Positions 1 to 8,577 of a stretch of 64,000 bases of DNA are shown here, piece by piece (the stretch's first letter is position 1; every line of letters starts with the position of its first letter). The stretch covers positions 69,501 to 133,500 of the forward strand of contig JAVKOQ010000022.1 of assembly GCA_031835245.1 (NCBI GenBank), given 5' to 3'. The notes under the pieces are model-generated. The model ran no database searches. It saw nothing but the letters and a program-made list of their open reading frames with translations, and was not told where the DNA came from. The position numbers and the translations under genes were made by a program. The DNA is from Balamuthia mandrillaris. Its lineage: Eukaryota > Discosea > Longamoebia > Balamuthiidae.

Positions 1-1956
1 AAGGAAATACGGTACCATGGCCCTACAAGCAACTTATTGCGGCACCTGCAAGCCAAGCATCCCTGCAAGGTTCCTTCTGTTATCAATGACAACATCAAGA
101 ACCTAATCACTCAACTGTTTATTGACAACCTTTTGCCCTTTTCCTTTGTGGAAAGTGCTTCCTTTAAGGCCCTTGTCTCTGCCACCTGCAACGGTGCCCT
201 TCCTCCTTCGCGATATTTCTTGAAACAGGACCTAAACCGTCGGTATGCAGCAGCTGTGGCTCTTCTCAGTTTGCAGCTGATGCAATGTTTCTGGAAAACC
301 TTGACTTTTGATCTCTGGACGTCCTCCAGCCAGGTGGCCTTTATCACCGTTACAGTTCATTGGATGGAAGCTCTTTCAGCTCGCCAACGTACCCATGTCC
401 TTGGTGCCTATGAGTTTGGATATGCTGAGCATACAGCCAAAAACATCAACAACAGGGTCCGTGATATCTGTAAGGACTTCAACCTTCCTGTGGAATCCTC
501 CTTTGTTGTGGCTGATGGCGCCTCTAATGTTGGTGCTGCATGCCGACTTCTTGGCTGCATTCACATTCACTGCGCAGCACACAAGCTGAACCTTGTTGTG
601 CAAAAGGCGTTGGAAGAGGTTGAGGACCTGCGTTCTGCATGCCGTAAAATTGTTGGGCATTTTCGTCATAGCAGTAAGGCCACAGAACGGCTTAAGGAAC
701 ACCAACGGCGCTTGAACCAACAGCCAGTTAAAAAACTATCAAATGAGGTTCCAACAAGGTATCCTCTTTTCTTTTTGTTTTCTTGTTCTTTATCTTTTTT
801 TTGTTCGTTGTCTTTCTTACTCTTTCTCTCTCCTTCAACTCTCTCATCCTCTCTTTCTCTCCCTCTCATGTGCCGACTCTCTCTGTGTGCCCTGTTTTTC
901 TCTTTCTCTCTCACTTCTTCCCTGCTCTCGTCGCTCTCTTGTCTCCTCTCTCTCTCTCTCTCTCTCTCTCTTGTGTACTCCCTTTCTCTTGTGCATGCTC
1001 TATTACGTCCTTTTTTAACTATTTCGTTAAAAAGATGGAATAGTTTTTATTATTCTGCAGAACGACTTCTTGAGCTTCGTCAGGCTACTGGCTATGCTTT
1101 GGTAGATAACAAAAGCAATCAGCTCCAACTATCACAGGATCAATGGACGCTCCTTGAGCAAGTTGTTGATGTTTTGGAGCCACTGGCAGTCTTAACCGCC
1201 CATCTCCAAGACCAGGACGTCCCAATTTCCTATGTAATCCCTGCATTCAACGCGATTCATCGACAACTCTCTCCCATCGCAGAGGATCCTCTACTATTGC
1301 GACAGTTCAAGTCGGTGTTGGCTTCAAACTTGAGCGATGCGATCAACTACTACAAGAGCATAGAGCCGTGTGCTTTGGCAACTGCAGTGGATCCTCGATT
1401 CAGACTGCGTGATTGGAGTTCCAACAACGCCATCAATGCAGTTTACAACACACTCTTAGAGGAGATGAAACAAGCAGATGTTCTACTTCAAGAAGGGAAG
1501 CGACGACAGCAAGAGGAAGAAGAAGAGGGAGAGGAAGAGGAAGAGAAAGAGGAAGAGGTAAAAGCAAAGGAAAATGAGGAGGAAGAGGAAGAGGAAGAGG
1601 AAGAAGAAGAGTCGTTCAAGACAAAGAAGAGAAGGCTCAGCGTAGAAAAAATGATGTTTGGTACAGAGCCTACAGCAACTGCCTCAAGCCCACGATCTGT
1701 CTCAGAGGAGTTGCACGCCTTCATGGTGCTCCCAGCAATCCCAGAAAAGAGGGATCCTCGAACATGGTGGCGTGAGCATTGTCATCTCTTCCCGCGCCTC
1801 TACCACGTTGCCCTCAAGTACCTGTCAATACCAGCGACATCTGCAGAGTCGGAGCGTATTTTTTCATTGACAGGAAACATATTGTCTCCTCATCGTTCTA
1901 CACTATCATCCCAAAGGTTGAACCAGCTTGTTTTTTTGAAGCATTACCAGCTTTAA
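1..1956 (+). CDS. hAT transposase, 5' end missing, one intron
   Basis: Exons 1-758 and 1035-1956, with a 276-nt pyrimidine-rich intron at 759-1034. The left edge falls inside a BED zinc finger: reading from base 1 gives a YHGPTSNLLRHLQAKHP stretch with its two histidines. The RNase H-like core follows, with an acidic residue in FDLWTS and another in VVADGASN, then HCAAHKLNL. The C-terminus has the hAT dimerisation region with LSIPATSAESERIFS, which carries the family's last catalytic glutamate. The splice rebuilds the conserved PTRWNS motif (AG plus A gives Arg) and removes a low-complexity stretch that happens to stay in frame. A Glu/Lys-rich insert at about 1500-1620 is unusual. The protein looks intact within the window. 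Confidence 0.9.
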   Translation, partial: KEIRYHGPTSNLLRHLQAKHPCKVPSVINDNIKNLITQLFIDNLLPFSFVESASFKALVSATCNGALPPSRYFLKQDLNRRYAAAVALLSLQLMQCFWKTLTFDLWTSSSQVAFITVTVHWMEALSARQRTHVLGAYEFGYAEHTAKNINNRVRDICKDFNLPVESSFVVADGASNVGAACRLLGCIHIHCAAHKLNLVVQKALEEVEDLRSACRKIVGHFRHSSKATERLKEHQRRLNQQPVKKLSNEVPTRYPLFFLFSCSLSFFCSLSFLLFLSPSTLSSSLSLPLMCRLSLCALFFSFSLTSSLLSSLSCLLSLSLSLSLVYSLSLVHALLRPFLTISLKRWNSFYYSAERLLELRQATGYALVDNKSNQLQLSQDQWTLLEQVVDVLEPLAVLTAHLQDQDVPISYVIPAFNAIHRQLSPIAEDPLLLRQFKSVLASNLSDAINYYKSIEPCALATAVDPRFRLRDWSSNNAINAVYNTLLEEMKQADVLLQEGKRRQQEEEEEGEEEEEKEEEVKAKENEEEEEEEEEEEESFKTKKRRLSVEKMMFGTEPTATASSPRSVSEELHAFMVLPAIPEKRDPRTWWREHCHLFPRLYHVALKYLSIPATSAESERIFSLTGNILSPHRSTLSSQRLNQLVFLKHYQL

Positions 1957-2140
1957 AAAAATCATCTTCGTTGCGGCGCTCATCTTTTTCTTTCTATTTT
2001 ATTTTTGTTGTGTTTTCCCATAATAGGGCCAACTTTCTCTAAATTGTTGCTTATGTCAGCAGGTGACGTGGCCTTGAGTCAGATTCGAGTACTCGGCCCT
2101 TTTTTGGAGATCGAGACTCAAGTACTCGTTTTTCAGCCTG
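1..2140 (+). mobile_element. hAT-family DNA transposon, right-hand part
   Basis: The element enters from the left edge and its right end can be placed near 2140. The last bases read TTTTTCAGCCTG, so read inward the end starts CAGGCTG, as hAT terminal inverted repeats do. Just inside are subterminal copies of an AGTACTCG-type motif (about 2077-2130), also usual for hAT elements. The next eight bases (2141-2148, ATCTATAA) would be one copy of the 8-bp target duplication; the partner copy lies outside the window. The element sits in the 3' part of a cysteine-rich gene on the other strand. Seen: transposase, motif-rich end. Inferred: exact terminus and duplication. Confidence 0.8.
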
Positions 2141-3260
2141 ATCTATAATGCAGGTTCCGGTCTGCTCGTCACAAGTGTGACATGGGTGAGTGCAATCCTT
2201 TGGAGTCGCACAGACCTTGCAAGCCTCATCCCGCTCGCACTTGCCGTCGTTGCATAAGATCTGTATGGTCTTCTATTACCGGAGCATTGAGTTCTATTGC
2301 TGGTGGTGTGAAGACTGGTGTTAGTTATTGTGCATTTGGCACTTGGTCTGTTGTTGTTGCCGGTGCCGGTTACCTGGCTTCTTTCTTCTATGAGAGTGAA
2401 AAAATAAACTAAGTTTTTTACCTTTGCTTTTATTTGCGGTGTGGTTGCGAGGAGTGAGCGCAAGTTTTTTGCAAAGCAAAAGACGCGGCGAACGGGTGTG
2501 CGAAGCACACTAAGATCGTCCAGTATTCTGTACCGGGTCTGGATCACTTGCGGGAAGGACGTTCCATGGTTTAGACCCCCCTCCTGTGCACTGTTCGTAC
2601 CCGTTGTGAGGCCCCCCATACTAATAGTGGACGGCGATATTGCAGACATCACAAGCGTCACACTCGCCGTTGTCTTTGCAAGGTGTACAGGTGGTGTTTC
2701 TCTCACATTCATTGCGTTCGTTGCAGAACCAGCATGGGCGGCACCACTTTTCATCGGTATCATTGCAGGGCGTACAGCCACCGCCCAGTCCCTCTTTCAG
2801 CTGGCACACATTATCTTTGCAAGTTTGGCAAGGAGGGCACTTGTCATCGTTCTCTCCGCACGGTGTGCAATCCGGTCCTTTTTGCACGCATTTGCCTGGT
2901 CCCTCTGTATTAGAGCACTTTTGGCAAGGGTCCGCGCACGTTTTGTCTTTGTCACACGGTTCACAACTTGCGTCCAGTAAAGCACAACGACCGGCCAAGG
3001 TGCAAACGCCGCAACCTCCACAGTCTGTAAGTGAGTCTGCGTCGCAGGGCGTACAGCCAGGGATTTCTGTGCACTCGCTGCGCAGGGGGTGGCAAAAGTA
3101 ACAAGCCGACTTACAATCCTTGTCCTCGTTGCAAGACTCACAATTTGGGTCAATTTTTAAACACTCCCGTCTTTTAACTGCTGGCAGGGCTCGCAGTTTT
3201 GGGGCTTGAGAGTAAAAACAAAAGATTTTCTTTAGAGAAACTACGCAAGAAAAGACAGAC
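2141..3260 (-). pseudogene. Cysteine-rich repeat protein gene, interrupted by two insertions
   Basis: On the minus strand, 2645 to about 3190 encodes closely spaced cysteines in repeats of the kind C-T/E-P-C, then C-x2-C-x2-C, such as CTPCGENDDKC and CEPCDKDKTC. This is typical of secreted disulfide-rich or matrix proteins. The reading stops at about 2625 inside foreign sequence but resumes at 2249 with DGKCERDEACKVC and runs to 2141. A TTGCA duplication (2250-2254 and 2640-2644) shows that 2255-2639 was inserted. The hAT element abuts the gene at 2140, so the 3' end is displaced or lost. At about 3170-3200 a further CEPC motif lies one frame away, so there is either an intron junction or a frameshift. 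No start or signal peptide could be fixed. The family is not recognised. Confidence 0.6.
2255..2639. mobile_element. Unclassified 385-bp insertion with 5-bp target duplication
   Basis: The cysteine-rich reading frame matches on both sides only if 2255-2639 is removed, and TTGCA occurs exactly at both borders (2250-2254 and 2640-2644). Internally there are two perfect small hairpins, GTGTGCGAAGCACAC (about 2498-2512) and TTTTGC-AAA-GCAAAA (about 2467-2482). The ends show no clear inverted repeat and no TG/CA ends, although GTATGG lies near both ends in opposite orientation. One short plus-strand frame encodes a small hydrophobic stretch ending at 2412. It may be a non-autonomous transposon or an element remnant; no family is assigned. 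Confidence 0.55.
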
Positions 3261-3638
3261 TAGAGAAGGATAGGAAAGAGAGGACGAAAGAACAGGAAGA
3301 GACCCATTCTAAGCATACCTGGGAAAAAACTTTGCACCAGAGGGTGGTAAAGAGCAAGAAAAACAAAAAGGTTCGCAGCGCGGTCATTTTTATTTGCGGT
3401 GGCTGTTGGCCAGTGGCAGGTAGGAAGCTCTCTTGGCGTTAAAAAAAAAAAAAAAGAATCCACGTGTCAGCCGCTAAAACACGTTTTGCAAGTAATAAGT
3501 ATGTGTATAATTAATTAACAAATCACCACAACCAGTTCAGTTAGGTAATCGCTTATTATACGACTACAGCTGTATATTGCTTTTTTTGGTTCTGAATAAA
3601 AATCGCATGAACCTGATTTTTCTTTAGCTCGTGAAAAT
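3261..3638. other. Intergenic, AT-rich
   Basis: AT-rich sequence between the 5' side of the cysteine-rich gene and the 3' end of the membrane protein gene. It holds a 15-base A run near 3441 and TTAATTAA at about 3512. The upstream exon or promoter of the cysteine-rich gene should lie here but cannot be identified. Confidence 0.5.
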
Positions 3639-4049
3639 TCAAAATATTCTGCTAAGTACAAGAGCTTCCTGCTTATCAAAACTGTCCTCATGATCCGGGT
3701 AATACGTGGTGCTCCTCCCCTTCAACCACTGCAAATACAACAACCGATAGTGGATGCGCTGGGCGCTCTTCCACGTCGAGGCAAAGTTCCAACGCGCGAT
3801 CCCCTCCACAAAAATCCCAGCCAAAAGCCCTTGCGTCACGGCGGACAGCGGGTTGACAAAGCGGGTCAGAGGGATGAGCATCAGCGCCACAAACCAGTGG
3901 TGCGCATGGAAGGACCACCCCGCGCAGAGGTAGGTGTAGACACTGCTCACGCAAAGAGCGGAGATGAGGAGAATGTAGGCTAATACGTAGGCTAGTACGT
4001 AATATAATCCTTCTCTTGTCTTTTTGCGGTTGTGAACACGAGTTCATAG

Positions 4050-4089
<40 letters not shown>

Positions 4090-5086
4090 CGCACCAAAAG
4101 CCAAATGTGAAAACCCAACAAGAGCACCCAAAACGTCGATAACAGCATTATGACCATGTACTGCGTTGCATTGAACTTTTTGCATCTACACCCAACCAAA
4201 TGGATGCGGATGCCCCTAAGGTGAGCATTACGATCCACATAAGTGAAGAGAATGCCAACGAAGAAAGGTAGCACGTAGAAGAAGTAGTTATAGACGGCGC
4301 AAAGCCCGATGCTGTTCTCTTTCAGGCCGATCTTGGAGAAGATGGAGGAGGTCAGATGAGAGCCTCCCGTCTCTGCGGTTTTGTTGCTGCAGAGAGTAAA
4401 GACCGGAGCTAGCAAGAACCATATGAGGCCCAATAATATCACAATGAAGAATTCCTGTTGGTTGTTGTTATGTTTGTGTCGCTGTTAGCAGGACCAAGGA
4501 AGCGAGAAGCAGAAAACAAAGAAAGAAACGAACTCGATAATTCTTGGAACGGTTGTGGAAGGGGTTGTTCCGCCCACACGTGAAGAAAGAGACATAAGTG
4601 TAGCCAAGCACCAGCAGCGCCATCCACAGCGCGAAAGAGTCCCACGGAAACCAGTCGTTGTGGAGGTAGCTCCAAAACCAGTCCAGCCCTTTCCTCTGCA
4701 TCGTCGACGGCGGAATAAAGTATGTAGCAGCCACCAAGATCATCCCAACTATACAAAAATAGGAGAGGAAGGGAGAGAGAGAAAGGAGAGGAGAGGAGGG
4801 AAACAATCTTCGTTTGATACTTTGCACGTTTGGAAAAATAAGAGAAAAAAAAGAGTAGAGACTTACGAATGTTGAAAGCAACCCATCCAGCAAGGCGAAC
4901 GCCAAAAGGACGCCGCTCCTCCCAAGCCATGGCTCTGTCCCATTCCGCCACTTCCTTGGCCAGCTTGGGCAGCATGTTGCGTGGGATCTCGGGCGGGGGC
5001 GGTTCCTCGTACTCATCTTGCGGCCGCACGATGGATGGCCTGCCGTACCGCGCCACCCAGTCCTCCCCTTCTTTGTGTATGTTCAT
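3639..5086 (-). CDS. Polytopic membrane protein, four exons
   Basis: Exons in transcript order: 4867-5086, 4534-4748, 4091-4454, 3639-3979; spliced length 379 aa. The N-terminal ~60 residues are soluble and Pro/Glu-rich. After them come several hydrophobic segments separated by short loops, so it is probably an endomembrane protein. The C-terminal third has HAHHW, an Arg in a PLTRF context, then QGLLAGIFVEGIARW. I recall a similar His-rich/QGLL/GIARW pattern in the membrane region of fungal LCCL-domain proteins, but no LCCL domain is present here. The 3' junction of exon 3 uses a weak GTTCCT donor; the stronger GTGCGT site four bases upstream breaks the frame. The intron carries (CT)n on the sense strand. 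Function unknown. Confidence 0.7.
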
Positions 5087-5506
5087 CTGCTACTTTTCTT
5101 TTCTTCCCGCAAGGGGCTGCTTTTCATGTCGACATCTAAATTGTTGTCGAAATTCCGTCGACATGAAAAAACAAAAGAAATACCCCTCAGGTTTAATTAA
5201 AGGCTAAATTAGGAAACGGTAACCTTTTTTTGCGGACCAAAGAAAAAAAATAGAGAGAAGATAGAAGAAAAGGGGGAGTTACCTCCTCCCTTTCCCTTGT
5301 GCGGCGTGTGTGTGCGGTTTGTTACTTGTTGGTTGTTTTTGATGAGCCTAAGCAGCGCCTTCACCATCTAACGACAGAGAGCCGAATTCCTTGTTATTTT
5401 TTTAAACACGTTATTTATTTTTGTTTAATATTTTTGTTTATTTTATTTTTTTTATTTTATTTTTTTTGGTTTGTGCCCTATCGATTGAAACAAAGAGAAA
5501 AAGAAG
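5087..5506. promoter_or_regulatory. Divergent intergenic region between membrane protein and RhoGAP genes
   Basis: 420 bp between two start codons on opposite strands. It is AT-rich, with a T-rich block at 5395-5470 just upstream of the RhoGAP start. No TATA box could be singled out. Its promoter role is inferred only from the head-to-head layout. Confidence 0.35.
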
Positions 5507-7349
5507 ATGATTCGGAAAGGCAAATTGTTGGGCAAGACGAAAAACAAGGAAGCCAAAGAGGAGGCGAAGCGGAGGAGCACCACCTCCGGAGGCAGCAAGC
5601 GGAAACGGAAAACAGGCAAGAACGGCGGCTCCGACGGAGGCGGGGCTGCCTCTGGAGCAGGCAGCAAGCTAGGCAACGTCTTTGGGCGGTCATTGGAGGA
5701 GACCTTGGCCTTTCAGAACAACGGCGCCGTGCTGCCAAACATTGTCTCCGAAACAATAACATGGTTGGAGCAAAACAAAGGTACCACCGCCAACACCAAC
5801 GTTACCTTTGTGAAGACTTCTAACACAACAAAAAAAACCCCTTCACAACAACGACAAAAACAAAACAGCTGTGGAGGAAGAAGGCCTCTTCCGAATTCCA
5901 GGACAGGTTACCATTATTTCTGAGCTCAAGGCTCAGTATGACAAGAGTACGCGCTTCTCTTTTCTTTTTGGCCCATTTGCTCTCGTGTTTGCTCTCCTCT
6001 CCTCTCTTCAAGCTACAGCGTTAACTTATGTTTGTGAATTTCAGAGGGAACGGCCGACTTGAGCCCCATTACTGATATAGCGTCGGTCGCTGGTTTGCTT
6101 AAGTTATATTTGCGGGAGCTCCCTGAACCTCTCTTTCTTTTCCGTTTCTACTCTACCTTCATAAAAATAGCAAGTAAGTTTCTTTATTGCAGGTATGTCT
6201 TTCTGTTTCTGACTTTTTTACCAACAACAAAAAAAGAAAATGATGACACACTTTCACGAATCCGTAACCTACGGATTCTCATAAACGGACTTCCTGAACT
6301 CAACAAAACGGTTGCATTCTATATACTCAAGTTTCTCAACAAAGTGGTGAATAACAAGCATAAAAACTTGATGACTTCCGCCAATTTGGCAATGATATTC
6401 GCTCCAAACCTTCTTCGCTCTGAACGCGAAGAACTCACACAAATTATGAACGACGCTCCCTATGTTACTAACATAATGAAACTCCTCATCGAAGAAGTTG
6501 ATTATGTGTCCCACGTAAGTTTAACTTCTTGGCTTTTAATTTATTGGTTTCGTTTTCGTTTTCCTTTGTTCCTTTATTCTTTCTTACTGTTCATTCCTTT
6601 GTTGTTTCGTCCTTTCGTTTTGTTTAATGTGAAAAAAAAAAAAACAGGAAACAGACCAACCTGCTTCCACAGACCACGAGGTAAAGATCGTCAAAAGCGA
6701 AAACGTGGCTATTCCCATTCAACAAGCTATTCGGAAGGCCAGCCTGCCTCCTCCTTTAGTGCTCACTCCTTCGAAGGAAAATATAACTGCCAACGGAGGA
6801 GGAAATGGCAGCACCATCTCCACTGTCAAAGGCAAAGAGAAAGAGAAAGAGCAAGAAAAAGAAGAACCGATGATAGTTCAACACGAAAATGAAGAAATAA
6901 ACGGTCAGCAACAGCAAATCGGCGGAGAAACAGAAGAACAAAAACAAAAGAGGGAAGAAGAACGGCTGAAAGAATTAGAAGCCATCAAACAGAGGCTGAA
7001 AGAAAAGGAGATGTTGCTAAGAAAGTTAAGAGGACAATTGGAAGAAAGCGAAAGCGATTCTGACAACAGCGATGATTCCAGCGAAGAAAGCAGTCAGTGG
7101 GAGAGCGAACCAGAAAATGCAGAAGAGGAGCAAGAAGACCAACAACAGAAAGCGGAACCAGATGCATATAAAAAACTGCCGCTCACCCCGAGCGCAAACC
7201 GAGAGCTGAGAGGACCATTGTTGGAAGAGTTTGGAGGAAATGGAAGCGGTACATCACGGAAGGGCTCTGTGAGTGGCGGTGGTGCTTCTCCTTTGGCTTC
7301 GCCATCATCAGCGAAAGGACGACGGAACGTTGTAGAAGTAGAGCTTTAG
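5507..7349 (+). CDS. RhoGAP domain protein, five exons
   Basis: Exons 5507-5780, 5869-5946, 6045-6173, 6237-6514, 6648-7349; 486 aa. A basic, Ser/Gly-rich N-terminus leads into a Rho GTPase-activating domain at about residues 65-270. Seen: the arginine-finger motif EEEGLFRIPG (Arg about 100), LLKLYLRELPEPL, the INGLPELN helix, then NLAMIFAPNLL, the hallmark asparagine block. The C-terminal half is a long acidic/Lys/Gln-rich coiled-coil-like tail without known domains. It should speed GTP hydrolysis by Rho/Rac GTPases at the cortex; substrate specificity cannot be told. Other Rho-pathway genes in the window are the CRIB protein at 58565-61397 and, more loosely, Ras at 41654. Exon 3 to 4 uses a short 63-nt intron. 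Confidence 0.88.
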
Positions 7350-7668
7350 TTTCTAACTTATTTTATTTTTCTTGAAATAAAACTCTGAACATGTGTAACA
7401 AAACAAACAGAACAAAAAAACAATTCAACAAAGAAAAAAAAAGAAGAAAAAAGAAGAAAAAAAGGAAAAAGTTAGAAAAAAGTTTGGAAGTATGCGCGAG
7501 TCGAACTGACGGTCATCCCTCCCAAACGAAAACTTTGGAAAAGAGACACAAAACGATAGGTGAGCGAAGGGTCACCACACACCCCGCAAAAAAGCAAAAA
7601 GGAACGTGTGGTGAGAACAATAGCGGTGTTGCCGTTTCAAACGGAACGCGCGAGACGAAGGGGTCCCA
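7350..7668. other. Intergenic, A-rich
   Basis: 3' flank of the RhoGAP gene, with an A/G-rich run at 7405-7480, followed by the promoter side of the small zinc protein. A TCGAAC match to a tRNA T-loop at about 7500 has no pairing arms and is not a tRNA. Confidence 0.4.
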
Positions 7669-7911
7669 ATGCAAACTTCCGGTTCAGGCGTTGTGCGCCG
7701 CCAGCCCATGAAATGTCAGATGCCTGGCTGCGCTTGCGACTCCTTTCGCCCCCACTTTGTGGAGCAAAACGAGTGCACCCACTGCCTGCACAAACACGAT
7801 GGCGGAGGCAAGGAGATTGCCCACCGGCCGGCAGTCAGCCACACCGTCGATTTGGGCGGCAGCGGAAAGAAACCATGGAGCAGCAAACTAAAAAGAAAGA
7901 AGGACAAGTGA
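7669..7911 (+). CDS. Small Cys/His zinc-binding protein
   Basis: A single exon of 80 aa; a second in-frame Met at 7708 would give 67 aa and begins exactly where the conserved part starts (MKCQ). Pattern: MKCQ-x3-C-x-C-x2-F-x-P, then C-x2-C-x2-H-x-H, then a basic KRKKDK tail. The same arrangement opens the CRIB/WH2 protein encoded at 58565-61397 (MKCQTGDCAC...CRNCMHPH...GKE...PVSHSV). This is therefore a stand-alone paralogue of that N-terminal module. I recall a similar C-x2-F...C-x2-C...H layout at the N-terminus of animal MPRIP, but cannot check. The spacing suggests one zinc site. Function unknown; possibly an adaptor of the actin system. Confidence 0.65.
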   Translation: MQTSGSGVVRRQPMKCQMPGCACDSFRPHFVEQNECTHCLHKHDGGGKEIAHRPAVSHTVDLGGSGKKPWSSKLKRKKDK

Positions 7912-8429
7912 CCCTTTTTTTTCTCCCTTTGAATTGCTCCTCCAAAAAAAGCTCCCGAGATCGCGACTTCATTTCCTTTGGCCAAACCACTTCACGCAAC
8001 GAACTCGATTGCCCGCGAACCTCCTGTAACGCCGAGTCTCTCCCACACACAATAACCTTCAGTACATAAATATCGCGATAAATTACGCTGCTTTTAATAA
8101 TTATCGCCAAATTGCATCAGGTCGCCTGCCTACGAGGTCGGTCCACAAAAGGTAAGTGCAGGGCTATTAGATCCACTTTATTCCCATAAAAGGGAAAAAG
8201 CACCCCGCAACTACTCCCAAGATTTTCCGGTAACGGGAAAGGACCGCATTAAAAAAAAAATTTTTTTTTCTCCGGGGCGGGACGTTACATGCGAGGTTTA
8301 TGGGAGGGTTTTTTCGCTGCTAGCTGGCAGGGCCATTAAAAAAAAAACACGAACGCTAGAAAAACTGAACGCTTTGTTCTTTTTCAAGAAAGCAGAAAGC
8401 GCTTCCGCTGTTGAGGTACGTTCTCTCTC

Positions 8430-8472
<43 letters not shown>

Positions 8473-8577
8473 CTCTTTTTCTCTCGCTTCCCTCCCTCTG
8501 TCGCTCTCTTGGAATTAAATAGAGAAAACTCATACCGTAACAACTTTAAAAGCTGAGTCCAAACACATTGAAAAAAA
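7912..8577. promoter_or_regulatory. Upstream region of the Rieske oxygenase gene
   Basis: 666 bp. It contains an A10/T9 near-palindrome at 8250-8270 and a (CT)n run at 8430-8469. A good splice donor (AAAAGGTAAGTG) lies at about 8148-8159 and a possible acceptor near 8522, so the CT run may sit inside a 5'-UTR intron, as at 34587-34739. No ORF convinces here. Confidence 0.35.

Noticed and set aside
918-972. CT-rich arrays as CRISPR-like repeats
   Set aside because: They are simple dinucleotide repeats with no unique spacers, in a eukaryotic gene context.
2182-2412. Plus-strand ORF with a hydrophobic stretch
   Set aside because: It starts in the antisense of the Cys-rich gene and continues into the 385-bp insertion; too short and chimeric to call a gene.
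7484-7550. tRNA-like TTCGA box on the minus strand
   Set aside because: The flanking bases do not pair into a T-arm, and no anticodon arm can be drawn.
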